DNA of 64,000 bases. It comes from Hyposmocoma kahamanoa. Its lineage: Eukaryota; Arthropoda; Insecta; Lepidoptera; Cosmopterigidae. Both the position numbers and the translations under genes were made by a program. Of the stretch, positions 12,101 to 19,840 are shown piece after piece. The notes beneath the pieces were generated by a model, which saw only the letters and a program-made list of their open reading frames with translations, did not search any database and was not told the DNA's origin. The DNA is taken from positions 2,003,441-2,067,440 of the forward strand of contig NW_020653855.1 in assembly GCF_003589595.1 (NCBI RefSeq), written 5' to 3'. Numbering within the stretch: the first letter of the stretch is position 1; each line of letters starts with the position of its first letter.

Positions 12101-13642
12101 ACAAAATGTCGTAACTTGCAATAATAGGTATTAAACTTTAAACGATATGTCAACATGGCAAAGTTTAAATTATATTAACAGTCCAGAATTTGTTGCTTCT
12201 TTTCATCAGCAATCATTATCAACAGTTCATAGTGTTATGTATCTGTGATAGTAATCTAGAATTCGAGACTTAAGACATTGCTATTATTTTTTTCTTCCGT
12301 GCCTTCCGTGCCACCGGTCCTCGGCCTCCATTCCAGCACTCTTCTGCTCTGCCGCTCGTCCCTTTCTTTGCGCAATGATACGACTCCGAATTTATTTGTT
12401 TTTCATTCAGTGACTTTGGACCGTTTGTTTTGGAATTTAAACCTTCAATGTAAAGGGATACGTGCCGTTGTCCGTGTACAACTGGTCAAGGTAATAAATG
12501 TCATTTTTACGAAGAATGTCGTTACGTAATTATTTACATTAGTTCTACGGTGGTAGGTGTCTCAAAAATATTTGTTATACAGGATGTTACAAAAGTGTTC
12601 GTGACACTTAACTACTTTGGTCAGAAATTAATTATACTCAAAAGGAAAAATTATGTATCGAGCAGTGTGCTAATTTAAATAAAGTACTTACGGGATCTTC
12701 GAAAATCTCTTCCACCCTCGTATAGATATCCTTCCCCCTCTTCTGTCGGACGAGTAAGTATAAATTCTCCACCGTTGGACAGGATCGAAGAAGTTTCTCC
12801 ACCAGAATCTTGCCGAGGAAGCCTGTTAGAAATACATTTAGTTATTAACAATACATAGATGTACAGATCATGAAGCTTCGTGCAAGCAATTTGTTCTTTT
12901 TTGTTTTTATGATCTCGTAGTAAACATTTCCTTTCCTATCCTATCTAAAATAATCCTAACTTTGGAATCTGCTTAGCCACACTGGGATCCGCTAAGGTAC
13001 CGGGTGGGATTCGATTTCCACTCTGCCCTACCACACCGTCACTGGTTGGGATAAGCGGAATTTTATTCCGTGACTCAGCCAACAAAGAGATCTTATCTTA
13101 ATATTATAATTAGATATTTTTGTCGAAACTGTAACAGTACAGATTCGACAAAAATGTATGTATATATGTATACGTAATGAAATTCCCACCAGGGCAGGGG
13201 GGACAGCTGGTAGGGACTAGAGGAATATTCCCGATTAGGTTGGGGAATGAACTCCCTGTTGGGGTTCTCCCGCAGGAATACAGATTCCTTCAAAAAGGGT
13301 TTGAGTAGGGTCCTAAAGGGTTGGCAATTTTCTATTTTCTAACGAGATCCAATTATCTAACGAGAACGAACTACATACAGTACTGAGAAAATTTTGTAAG
13401 TTAAAAAACTTACCTGTGGCACCGGTAATTAAAACATTCTTCCTATTAAAGAACTGTTGTATTTCTGACAATTTTGTCTCGTTCATATTCTGATCGTACT
13501 TGGTATAGTCAGCACAAAAACTGTCTTTTTCGTTTATCATATTACAGGCGTTTTCGTCTTTTGTGAATAATGTATTGAAGCGCAAATTTTTTAAATTCTC
13601 TTCCGTCTCCGACATTTTGGTTGTTTCCAATGGTACAGACAT
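89..13642 (-). CDS. Fatty acyl-CoA reductase, N-terminal 314 residues (7 exons, 3' end outside window)
   Basis: Fatty acyl-CoA reductases reduce a fatty acyl-CoA to a fatty alcohol with NADPH, usually at the ER or peroxisome, for waxes, ether lipids or pheromones. Coding exons, in order of transcription, are 13642-13414, 12822-12692, 8425-8303, 5316-5191, 4518-4373, 2325-2216 and 166-89. All junctions are GT-AG and the phases agree. Residues 71-80 read LITGATGFLG (Rossmann GxxGxxG), 166-172 FHSAATV, 207-213 HISTAYS, and 259-265 NTYTFTK with the catalytic Tyr261 and Lys265. [10 protein letters not shown] closes the visible part. The family usually has about 500 residues, so the end of the Rossmann domain and the FAR C-terminal domain are missing. 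The start is the first ATG after the splice acceptor, with A at -3. A second Met at codon 10 is an alternative. Family is secure; which paralogue or substrate chain length cannot be told from sequence alone. Confidence 0.93.
351..811 (+). repeat. Rep-A copy (tRNA-like block between two tail units)
   Basis: About 110 bases starting GTTCGATCTTTGTATTAAT occur at 366-467 and again from 716. Between them are a CGACATCTCTCGCCAGG head and a tRNA-like block at about 630-702 (A-box-like TGGCTTAGTTGG, B-box GGTTCGAAT). Spacing of the two tails is about 350 bases. Lies in FAR intron 6. Confidence 0.75.
1165..1568 (+). mobile_element. PIF/Harbinger deletion derivative, 404 bp
   Basis: Perfect 21-bp terminal inverted repeats start AGTGGGTGATAGACGTACGA, flanked by a TTA target duplication (1162-1164 and 1569-1571), as PIF/Harbinger elements leave. 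Inside is a fragment of Harbinger transposase, so this is a shortened copy rather than an unrelated MITE. Confidence 0.85.
1252..1470 (+). pseudogene. Harbinger transposase N-terminal fragment
   Basis: Open frame reading [20 protein letters not shown], then [20 protein letters not shown] and [16 protein letters not shown]. This is the N-terminal region of PIF/Harbinger transposases (HARBI1 relatives: xNYLRMxxExFxELLxLVxPxIxKQDTxMRxAIS). After ETKWRL the sequence becomes unrelated and stops at TGA (1468-1470). The catalytic DDE part is absent, so the copy cannot encode an active enzyme. Confidence 0.8.
1937..2150. repeat. Foldback element (Rep-K), 52-bp arms
   Basis: Arms 1937-1988 and 2099-2150 are inverted copies with about 3 mismatches (core CCGTCCGACATCCGTCCGAA). 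Related sequence extends left to about 1740 and recurs at 42060-42180, 42652-42930 and, degenerate, at 44640-44790. Confidence 0.7.
2216..2325 (-). CDS. FAR coding exon 6 (catalytic YxxxK)
   Basis: Encodes residues 253-288, [20 protein letters not shown] then [12 protein letters not shown]. It holds the catalytic tyrosine and lysine of the short-chain dehydrogenase fold (Y261, K265). Acceptor TTTCAG|AA completes Thr252; donor ATAG|GTAAAG leaves in phase 1. A foldback repeat (1937-2150) lies only 66 bases downstream in transcription. Confidence 0.94.
2415..2813. repeat. Large palindromic element, 147-bp arms
   Basis: Arms 2415-2561 and 2667-2813 are inverted copies beginning TACGTAAAGTATC and sharing GAATTCACTGAAAT, ACACGTGAC and CACATAGAGTATTATAAAAT. 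The spacer is 105 bases. A few dozen substitutions separate the arms, so it is not recent. Within FAR intron 5. Confidence 0.8.
2836..3110 (+). repeat. Rep-C copy
   Basis: Matches the Rep-C consensus: GACACGCCTGTCCATAGCA, CACTGCGCCCACCACCCTGA, TTCAAAACCGGAACGCAG, TGCTTGGCGGCAGAAATAGG, ending ACAAGGAGCTCTACTGC. It directly follows the palindrome at 2415-2813. Confidence 0.8.
3232..3700 (+). repeat. Rep-L copy, shared with 38458-39060
   Basis: Long dispersed repeat with blocks TTTGTTATGCAAG, ACACACAACTTTTCACCT, GCGAGGAAAATGGTAGATGA and AGTTATCATTGTCAA, in the same order and strand in both copies. No coding potential recognised. Confidence 0.65.
3701..4372. other. Rest of FAR intron 5, nothing recognised
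   Basis: AT-rich intron sequence between Rep-L and exon 5. I see no coding, RNA or repeat feature that I can support. Confidence 0.4.
4373..4518 (-). CDS. FAR coding exon 5
   Basis: Encodes residues 204-251 plus two bases of Thr252. [12 protein letters not shown] is the conserved strand with the active-site Ser-Thr-Ala-Tyr. [16 protein letters not shown] follows. Acceptor TTCCAG|GT, donor CTAC|GTAAGT, leaving in phase 2. Confidence 0.94.
4621..4803 (-). pseudogene. LINE reverse transcriptase C-terminal fragment (Jockey/CR1-like)
   Basis: The minus-strand frame [17 protein letters not shown], then [20 protein letters not shown], resembles the end of Jockey-clade reverse transcriptase ORFs (LC.ALVLS.FNYCD ... 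IQKVQN.C.RF). Short, without catalytic residues, in FAR intron 4. Confidence 0.6.
5191..5316 (-). CDS. FAR coding exon 4
   Basis: Encodes residues 162-203, [18 protein letters not shown] followed by [17 protein letters not shown]. The [11 protein letters not shown] block is strongly conserved in FARs. Acceptor TTTCAG|GT, donor AAT|GTAAGT, phase 0 on both sides. Confidence 0.94.
5404..6397. mobile_element. DNA transposon remnant, about 1 kb, 26-bp perfect terminal inverted repeats
   Basis: TGTGTTGATTTGCATTCTCG with the next six bases occurs at 5404-5429 and exactly inverted near 6370-6396. One base further out both ends read CA(A/G)TGTG. A Tc1/mariner-like end is possible, but the flanking TA is seen only on the left. 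The interior (short frames at 5600-6030) shows no transposase that I recognise. Lies in FAR intron 3. Confidence 0.7.
6793..7281. mobile_element. MITE-like element with CAGGGTGATAAAA termini
   Basis: Left end CAGGGTGATAAAATAATCAC and right end, inverted, CAGGGTGATAAAAAAACCAC, each flanked by TATA, consistent with a TA target duplication. About 489 bases, no coding frame recognised. The interior is unusually GC-rich at 6960-7100. Confidence 0.6.
7380..7800 (-). repeat. Rep-F copy
   Basis: Dispersed repeat read on the minus strand: AAATGGGACCACT, CAACAAAAAAAGAATCATG, ATCGGTTCACAAATACCGGA, then CAGTCGAATTGAGAA. Other copies are near 8775, 14400, 17212, 18330, 20930, 28300, 37690 and 50420. The class is not clear. 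Confidence 0.6.
8303..8425 (-). CDS. FAR coding exon 3
   Basis: Encodes residues 121-161, starting [17 protein letters not shown] and ending SDRQMLMEK. In this family the segment follows the NADPH-binding Arg-Lys loop. Acceptor ATTACAG|GT, donor AAG|GTAATT, phase 0 on both sides. An inverted repeat begins about 30 bases upstream in transcription, at 8455. Confidence 0.92.
8455..8754 (+). repeat. Rep-A copy with extra flank; arm of a 300-bp inverted duplication
   Basis: Shares about 300 bases, roughly 95% identical by eye, with 10606-10905 on the opposite strand. The first 130 bases are not in other Rep-A copies; the rest is Rep-A head plus tRNA-like block (GGCTTAGTTGGTATAGCGTC). Sits 30 bases from FAR exon 3. 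Confidence 0.75.
8770..9050 (-). repeat. Rep-F copy
   Basis: Inverted matches to the Rep-F consensus: CTCAATTCGTCTG, GTGAACCGAATTCGATGA, TGGTCCCATTTAAATTTAAA, CACCTCTAAGGGTG, AACATGGCAAGTAGACGTAC. Follows a Rep-A copy directly. Confidence 0.6.
9063..9533 (+). repeat. Rep-A copy with an inverted extra tail
   Basis: Starts with the Rep-A tail on the minus strand (9063-9157), followed at once by the same tail on the plus strand (9158-9230), making a near-perfect palindrome of about 160 bases. Head, tRNA-like block (about 9408-9470) and a truncated second tail follow. Confidence 0.7.
9534..10605. other. FAR intron 2 sequence, nothing recognised
   Basis: AT-rich, with an AAATA/AAAATA microsatellite at about 9860-9892 and a short TGCAATGCAATGCAA run at 10566-10581. 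No coding or repeat match that I can support. Confidence 0.4.
10606..10905 (-). repeat. Rep-A copy; second arm of the intron 2 inverted duplication
   Basis: Inverted match to 8455-8754, including the non-Rep-A flank (GGGTAATGCATTAGGATTTA on the minus strand). The arms are about 1.85 kb apart. Confidence 0.75.
11490..12310. repeat. Rep-H copy interrupted by a 476-bp insertion with a 22-bp target duplication
   Basis: Rep-H (GAAATTTCAATATA, CTTGCAATAATAGGTATT, AAGTTTAAATTATATTAACA, GTCTTTCTTCCGTGCC-like end) is shared with 53057-53370. A direct repeat of 22 bases, AACTAAGTAAACATCTCGAA plus TT, is at 11507-11528 and 12005-12026 and brackets 11529-12004. Confidence 0.65.
11529..12004 (+). mobile_element. 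476-bp insertion of unknown class inside Rep-H
   Basis: Bounded by the 22-bp duplication. A long target duplication fits target-primed insertion (LINE or retroposed RNA), but no poly(A) tail or recognisable reverse transcriptase was seen. An open frame at 11779-12060 has no match that I know. Confidence 0.45.
12692..12822 (-). CDS. FAR coding exon 2
   Basis: Encodes the end of the glycine loop and the next helix and strand: [15 protein letters not shown], then [14 protein letters not shown], a typical FAR signature. The acceptor is CTAACAG|GC and the donor CCC|GTAAGT. Enters in phase 1 and leaves in phase 0, giving residues 77-120. Confidence 0.93.
13414..13642 (-). CDS. FAR coding exon 1
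   Basis: Encodes residues 1-76 plus the first base of Gly77. A hydrophilic, poorly conserved leader of about 60 residues precedes [11 protein letters not shown], the first strand and glycine loop of the NADPH-binding fold. The donor is ACAG|GTAAGT, phase 1. The start ATG at 13642 has A at -3. Confidence 0.92.
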
Positions 13643-13694
13643 GTTTTAATTGTCTTGTCTTTTTCCCGTTAGATAGTTGCCCGCATTTTTAAAC
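13643..13694 (-). other. 5' UTR portion of FAR first coding exon, with a 5-codon uORF
   Basis: Reading leftwards, a pyrimidine-rich acceptor (ATTTTGTTACAG) ends at 13695 and 52 untranslated bases lead to the start ATG. They contain a short upstream ORF (ATG at 13686, stop ending at 13669, peptide MRATI). The acceptor implies at least one further non-coding exon upstream, to the right. Confidence 0.55.
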
Positions 13695-13738
13695 CTGTAA
13701 CAAAATAAAAAATCAATTGTTAATAATACGAAAAAAGG

Positions 13739-13972
13739 CGTGGTAGGCTAATCGTTTGACTAAGCGCCTAAAGCGCCGAAAGCAGAAGTCGTGGGTGGAA
13801 TCCGGTTTCTCACCGTTGAGTTTCTCGGAATTCATGTGCGAAATTTACCATGAGCTTTTCGGTGAAGAAAAACGCCGTGATTAAACCAGCACGTCGAAGA
13901 AGAATGGCCTAAACCCTCGCCTGAGATGAGACCGGTGTCCAGCAGTGGGACATTTAAAAGGGTTGGTGATAA
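13739..13972 (+). repeat. Degenerate tRNA-derived SINE of the widespread lepidopteran type
   Basis: Order of blocks matches that family: GGCTAATCGTTTGACTAAGCG near the start, CTCGGAATTCATGTGCGAAA, TTTCGGTGAAGAAAAACGCC, GTGATTAAACCAGCACG, TGGCCTAAACCCTC, then GGTGTCCAGCAGTGGGACAT. Lies just upstream of the FAR first coding exon. Confidence 0.65.
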
Positions 13973-14079
13973 TTAGTTAGTGAATTTCAGCTAAATTTCC
14001 GATATGAAAATTAAAACAAAAGTGTCTATGCGCGCGCACGTTTGTTCTTGAGGTCTTCGAACCGCCGGGTTTTGTTTGC

Positions 14080-14245
14080 AACGTCCAGTCCGTACTGATG
14101 ATTTCGAGTTCTTGGGTTTTCGCGATTGTTACACATAGGAAATGAAACAATTTTTCCTAATTTAAATCGCGTATATTTGTTTTTTCAAACAAACCAAAGT
14201 TTCGAGCCCTTTACAGGTCCCATGGTCACGGTTGACTGAAAAAGT
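14080..14245 (+). repeat. Rep-E copy
   Basis: Blocks GTTTTCGCGATTGTTACACA, AAATCGCGTATATTTGTTTT, TTCAAACAAACC and GGTCCCATGGTCACGGTTGA, shared with 47635-47795 and, inverted, with 15000-15150, 17958-18040, 20820-20920 and 46095-46190. Confidence 0.65.
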
Positions 14246-14399
14246 GTCTAGGTTTAAATGAAATATGCTTTATTACACGTCAATAAGTTATACTGATAAC
14301 AAAGAACAGTAATGTAAGTATGAGAGACTAAGCTGCAGCACAACAGGCGGCTTTACTGTTACGTAGAAATTTGTTCGCAGGAAAGATGGCACAAAATTC

Positions 14400-14580
14400 A
14401 TAAAAAAACCTACCTCAAAAGTTCGTGGAATTATTTGCCAAGTTTTATTGAAATCGGATTCATCCCCTAGTTTGCCACCCTTAGAGGTGGAATATTTTCT
14501 TCAAATTTAAATGGGACCAATACTTAGGTAATCGGTTCAGAATTGCCGGAGTAATCTGGTAACGTACACTCAATAGCAGT
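14400..14580 (+). repeat. Rep-F copy, partial
   Basis: AAAAGTTCGTGGAATTATTT, GCCAAGTTTTATTGAAATCG, CACCCTTAGAGGTGGAATAT and AAATTTAAATGGGACCA are Rep-F blocks in order. Ends near 14580, where Rep-C starts. Confidence 0.6.
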
Positions 14581-14594
14581 AGACATCTAGTAGC

Positions 14595-14878
14595 AGTAGA
14601 GCTCCTTGTGAAAATGTTCGTCCAGGGAAGTACTGCTTCCTTACCTAGTTCTGCCGCCAAGCAGTAATGTCAGCATTAGGGACTGTATTCCGGTTTTGAA
14701 AGGTGAGATTGCTGGTGAAATTACAGGCACATGGGACTTGTTAACTGATGTCTCAGGATGACGGGCGCAGTGGCAGTGCCCATCAGATGTTTGCGGCACT
14801 GCAACTGTTCTATACAAGCGTAAAGCTACCAACCAGGCGCATGACTTGCTCGTCCTGTCACTTGATATTATAAAAGTA
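14595..14878 (-). repeat. Rep-C copy
   Basis: Inverted full-length match: GAGCTCCTTGTGAAA, GTCCAGGGAAGTACTGC, CTGCCGCCAAGCAGTAATGT, GACGGGCGCAGTGGCAGTGC, ending GTCACTTGATATTATAAAA. Confidence 0.8.
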
Positions 14879-14999
14879 ACACAAAAAAACTGTAAAACAT
14901 TTGTAGAGCAAATTGGAATGTTCTTTGTAAATTAAAAAATGAAGTATTTAATTAATAAGTTTTGTAAAAATAGGGTGGTTTGCTTTACCACCTGGATGT

Positions 15000-15150
15000 G
15001 TGAGGATGACTCTACCACCTCAGTCATCTGTGACCATGGGACCTGTAAAGGCTCCGAATGTTGGTTTGTTTGAAAAAACAAATATACGCGATATAGATCC
15101 GAAATAATAGTTTCATTTCCTATGTATAGAAATAGCGAAAACCTTAGAAC
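15000..15150 (-). repeat. Rep-E copy
   Basis: Inverted match: TACCACCTCAGTC, GTGACCATGGGACCTGTAAA, GGTTTGTTTGAAAAAACAAA, TATACGCGAT, TAGTTTCATTTCCTATGT. Confidence 0.6.
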
Positions 15151-15397
15151 TCGATAAATATATTTTATTCACAAGTTACCTCGTAAAGGAACGACGATTG
15201 ACTGAAGGTGGTGCCTCATGCCGTCATGGTATTTATATAAAACGATGTAACAATTTTATTTAGAATTTTACTATTTGAAGTAGTAATACTCAATAGCTTG
15301 CTAATTTAAAGGTAGATATAATGTAGCGAAAACCGTGATAATATATATATTTTATATGAAATCATATTTTTGAACAAATAACTCTTATGCCTTGACG

Positions 15398-15575
15398 ACC
15401 GCGGTGGCTTAACGGTTTTGTGGGCGCTGGTTGCGGGGGTTTCGGGTTCGATTCCCGGTAGGACCAATTTTAGAAATGGACTTTTCTAAATTGGTCTTTG
15501 TGCTCTGGTACTCATAGAAAAGGGAATTCCATAGTTTGAGACCAGAAAAATGGTGTGGTTGGCACATATATTATA
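15398..15575 (+). repeat. tRNA-like SINE of a different family
   Basis: CCGCGGTGGCTTAACGGTTT gives an A-box-like block and GGGTTCGATTCCCGG a perfect B-box about 30 bases later. A non-tRNA body follows (GAAAAGGGAATTCCATAGTT). A degenerate relative of the body is at about 62640-62710. Confidence 0.6.
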
Positions 15576-15623
15576 CATTATATACACATATACAATATTA
15601 TTGTATATATGTATATTAGTTAG

Positions 15624-15893
15624 TAGCAGCAGAGCGCCTTGTGAAAGAGTTCGTCCAGGGAAGTACTGCCACCTTACCTATTTCTGCCGCCAAGTATTAC
15701 TGTGTTTCGTTTTTGAAGGGCTGGTGAAATTACAGGCACATGGGACTTGTCAACTTATGTCTCAGGGTGACGGGCGCAGTGGGAGTGCACCTCAGATCTT
15801 TGCGATTTAAAGCTCTGAGTGGCACTGCAACTGTTATGGACAGGCGTGTAGTTTATCATCAGGCGCTTGATATAATAAAAGAAATACTACATT
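15624..15893 (-). repeat. Rep-C copy, left half of an inverted pair
   Basis: Inverted match beginning AGCAGAGCGCCTTGTGAAAG and ending at the tail (GCGCTTGATATAATAAAA). The next copy starts 40 bases later on the other strand. Confidence 0.8.
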
Positions 15894-15933
15894 GTGTAAC
15901 AATAATTTATAGATTTTTTTTTTTTTTTTTTTT

Positions 15934-16233
15934 TATAATACCAAGTGACGGGACGAACAAGTCGTGAGCCTGGTGGTAAGCTACACGCATGCCCATAACA
16001 GTTGCAGTGCCACCAAGAGCTTTAAATTACAAAGATCTTGGGGGCATGGCCTCTGCGCCCGTCACCCTGAGACATAAGTTGACAAGTCTCATGTGCCTGT
16101 AATTTCACCAGCACCCTTACCCTTCACAACCGGAACACAGTAATGTGACCATTACTGCTTGGCGGTAGAAATAGGTAAGGTGGCAGTACTTCCCTGGACG
16201 AACCTTTTCACAAGGAGCTCTACTGCTACTAAA
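15934..16233 (+). repeat. Rep-C copy, right half of an inverted pair
   Basis: Full-length forward match from ATAATACCAAGTGACGGGAC to ACAAGGAGCTCTACTGCTAC. Together with 15624-15893 it forms a 610-bp imperfect palindrome. An ATT microsatellite follows at about 16264-16286. Confidence 0.8.
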
Positions 16234-16771
16234 AATTATGAAGATAATAAAAAATTATATAAATATTATTATTATTATTATTATATTATTATATAAATAA
16301 AAAATTATGAAGAAAAAAGATAATTATGTTAAGGAAAATGGAACTTTTGAACAACTTAACCGAGCTAACCGTGACCGTGAGACCTGGTTCGAAGTCCAAA
16401 CCAGTGCTTTGTTTGAAAAACAAATATATGTATTAGATTTTAGAACTGAAAAAATATTTATTTTCCGAATTTGTAGCAACTGTGCAAATCTAAAAACTCA
16501 ACAGTTAGAGCTGCTAAGCTATTTGTATAGGACATTTGGTACAGATACACACGTTCGAAAATAGCATGTTATTAGCATGCTATTGAACTGTTCACATTTA
16601 CTATAATTAGGGTCTCCACAGTTGGACGCAGATGACCCACGCGGACGTCTGTCGCGGACGGTAAAATATTTTATGCCTATACAGCACAATCAGTGCGACG
16701 CGGTCGCGGAGAGCTATCCGCGCGCGGACGGAAACCGGTTCTTACGTAGTCACTCGGTGACTGTAAACTGT

Positions 16772-17018
16772 CATTATTTGATTTTTTAATTCGGGACTTG
16801 ATCACGTATAAAACACATTTTAATTACCTCGGCGTTTCGGATTTATTGCAATGTCCAAGGTCTCGAAGGAACTAAGGAAGAAAGGAAGGAATGCCAAAAG
16901 ATGCTGACACCCGCCTCTTCAGAGGTCGAGACCATGACGTTGCAATACGTGCGAAACGTCGAGGTAATTAAAATATGTTATGTACGTGATTAAGTCCCGA
17001 ATTAAAAATCAAATAATG
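16772..17018. repeat. Foldback MITE, about 80-bp arms
   Basis: Left arm from CATTATTTGATTTTTTAATT and right arm, inverted, from CATTATTTGATTTTTAATTC share TTCGGGACTTGATCACGTA (right: TTAATCACGTA) and TTTTAATTACCTCGGCGTTT. The core is about 85 bases. Element length 247. Confidence 0.75.
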
Positions 17019-17211
17019 GAAATAATGTGTGAAAATCGAGAAAGTTTAAATCAAAGTACAATACTTTGAACTGGCAACCAGTACTATGTCAATTTTGACA
17101 ACTTTACAGGATGAAGAAAAAAATTAGTCATCGATATGTACATTATACATACATATTGATGGTGCAGTGCACCATGTCTGTGGAATCTCCGCGACTATTA
17201 TTACAAAAACA

Positions 17212-17330
17212 GTACAGAGTACTAAAAGAACCGACCTCAAAAGTCATTCATTACCTAGTTTGCCACACTTAGAGGTGGAATATTTACTTTAAGTTTAAAT
17301 GGGTCCAAGTCTAAAGACCTTGCCAACCTG
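17212..17330 (+). repeat. Rep-F copy, partial
   Basis: AGTACTAAAAGAACCGACCT, CAAAAGTCATTC and CTTAGAGGTGGAATATTTAC are Rep-F blocks; truncated after TTTAAATGGGTCCAA. Confidence 0.5.
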
Positions 17331-17837
17331 GGCATCAGGTTCTTGGCAAGACAACGCTGTTTTACATTAATAATACTAGCAATTAAATACTAGCTCATTT
17401 TCTAAAGTAAAACTGTCTTTGTTAAATAACACTATCTCTAGTCATAATATTTATTTCACTAAAATGTTACATCATTTACATTGACCTACCAATAACATAA
17501 ATTTTTTAATTTCTTTTTCAACACTTTTTTTACTAACCTTCGTAGTTTCTCTGAGCAGTCTATTTTATTGTATATTTTTGATATAACATATTTATCAGTT
17601 TTTTTCCATAGTTATTATATTAACTTTGCATTTATTTGATTTCCTTTCTCTAACTCTTTTTGTTATAAACCAATAATTAGTCCTCACTCTTATAATAATT
17701 TTCAATGGCTATCGCAAATTTCACTTTTTTATCAACTGGCAATATTTTACATATTTTAAATACATAATTTTTCATAATCGTATTTATATTTATTCTTGGT
17801 GTTTTTATCTACCAAAAATTTTATTAATCTTAACTGA
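17331..17837. other. AT-rich spacer, nothing recognised
   Basis: T-rich sequence with no open frame or repeat match that I can support. Confidence 0.35.
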
Positions 17838-18040
17838 ATTTATCGAGTTCTTAGGTTTTCCCGATTGTTACATATAGGAAATATTAATGCAAACAACCCT
17901 ATTTTTTCACTATAGTTACAATAGTTATGAATTAAATACCTTATTTTACCTGTATTTGACCTGTAAAGGGCCCGAAACGTCGGTTTGTTTGAAAAAACAA
18001 ATATACGCGATTTAAATCCGGAAAAATAGTTTCATTAACT
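17838..18040. repeat. Rep-E foldback (two short halves)
   Basis: A forward piece (TATCGAGTTCTTAGGTTTTC, 17838-17878) and an inverted piece (CTGTAAAGGGCCCGAAACGT to GGAAAAATAGTTTCATT, 17958-18040) flank a spacer that reappears at 47800-47880 (CCTATTTTTTCACTATAGTT). The two loci therefore share a larger composite. Confidence 0.6.
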
Positions 18041-18783
18041 GAATTTTTTTAATATCCTGCATACAGGTTTTGTAAGTATCAATATACTTAAACCATAGCC
18101 AATCAACGAGTCAGCCCGTCATAGTACACCACAAGCAACGTCCGCTTATTCAATATTCTAACCATTTGATAAAATTTACTAATAATATGTCTTACTTAGT
18201 ACAAACATTTTTCCAACCCTAAGTTCCTAAAATTGTTTACTAATTCAATATTTACATCCAGGTTTATAATAATGCAAACACTCATACGAATGACCTAATA
18301 TATTTAATACCCTCCGGTCCACCGATTTTGCAACACGGTTATGTGGTACATTATGGTTACATCTGAGGTACCCTCTTTCAAACAAAAAAAGAATCATCAA
18401 AATCGGTTCAGATCGGTTGAGATTTAAGATTTCATCTTCCTGCAATTCCGAAAACAAAAATACAAAATCTCATTTAGAAAGTCTTTTCGCAATTATTGAG
18501 TGCACATTAAACTTTCTTTTAAAATAGTAAGTAAATAGGCGGCAATTACCACTTTCAAATTTTTATCCATAACTGTACCACGCCCGATCACGATCCGCGG
18601 AACTGAAGGACAATCCATCCGCGACTGACTTCGTCCGGTCATCCGCGCGCGGACGAGAGAGACGGAGTTTCAATTCATATTGAAACTTAATAAAACACAC
18701 TCAAGAGTTGTAAAGAAATTTAACGTTCAAGCCTGTTAAAGTCCCGCTCCTGGACCGAGCTCCGCTGTGGCAGCGAATACAAC

Positions 18784-19840
18784 GCGGTATTCTGTAATCG
18801 CTGTCGTTATGATTCGGTATGGCTCTAATAGCGAAAGTCGTCGGTTACCGTATCGACAACTTACCGATTATGCTATTCTGTAAATCCACGTTAACGAAAA
18901 TAGTTACTGCAACCGACGCGAAGCGATGTAAATAAATAAATAAATAACGCACACACTCAACATAGCCCCGCACTAGGGAAACCCTGTGTCGCGGGTGCCA
19001 TGGACACACACATAGACAACCACAAATTACACCCAAACTCACGAGAGAAATAAATGTAAGCTATACAAATCTTTCTCCCGGCCCGGGAATCGAACCTGGG
19101 ACCTCTGCGTGGCAGTCCGGCATGGTAACCGTTCGGCCACGGAGGCAGTTAGTTATATCAGTGTTTCATAATCGAAAAAAACAAGAAATGGGAACATCCC
19201 CACGGGAGGCTATGTTTCTTGACCAATCCCGATCGAGCGTTCAAATAGTTATTTACAAACACTCATATCTATGGTTATTCAGTTTGTGCAAAGTTTGTGA
19301 CGTTCAAGGGAAACGTATTGTTTGTGTTTATTTTTTCTGAATAGGTACTACTGCAAAATGACGGATACAATAATACATCACGACAAGTAAGCAAATTGGA
19401 GTTCTGTAAATATTTACTTTTTTTTCCATCCTCATCAGATATCTGATGAGATGAGAATTTACTCGGGAAACGTCGCTCACCTTAATCTCTATAATCTCGG
19501 CATCACACAAGTGATTACAAGACACAGCCAAGAACAAATCCCTTTCAATTACGAAACATTTTCGCTTACCTTAAGGCAAAAAGTGAATTTTTTCCACATA
19601 GATGCGATCAAAACACAAATATCTCCCAGTGAAATGTAAGAAGAAAGCGCGTCGTTAAGAATACCGACGTAAACAGTGAGCCCTCGAAGAGCCGATAAAA
19701 ATATCGAATGTTAACGAAACTTAATGAACGTATCGAACCGAATTGTCGTTATGATCGGTTAAAGTAGTGTACAGAATAGCATTTAGTAAAACCGCATAAC
19801 GAATATCGAATAGCGAGTCTCAACGATTACAGAATACCGC
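18784..19840. mobile_element. DNA element with 17-bp perfect terminal inverted repeats, carrying a SINE-B copy
   Basis: GCGGTATTCTGTAATCG at 18784-18800 is exactly inverted at 19824-19840. A second inverted motif (ATGCTATTCTGTA near 18870, TACAGAATAGCAT near 19769) lies inside each end. No transposase recognised. A 20-bp perfect palindrome CTCATCAGATATCTGATGAG sits at about 19432-19451. Confidence 0.6.
18930..19150 (-). repeat. SINE-B copy (tRNA-derived)
   Basis: Inverted copy: AATAAATAAATAAATAA tail, body (CCCGCACTAGGGAAACCCTG), B-box region (CCCGGGAATCGAACCTGGGA) and A-box region (CCGTTCGGCCACGGAGGCAG). Inserted inside the 18784-19840 element, hence younger than it. Confidence 0.85.

Noticed and set aside
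12278..12529. 83-codon plus-strand frame next to FAR exon 2
   Set aside because: Overlaps Rep-H at its start and shows only low-complexity leucine and serine content.
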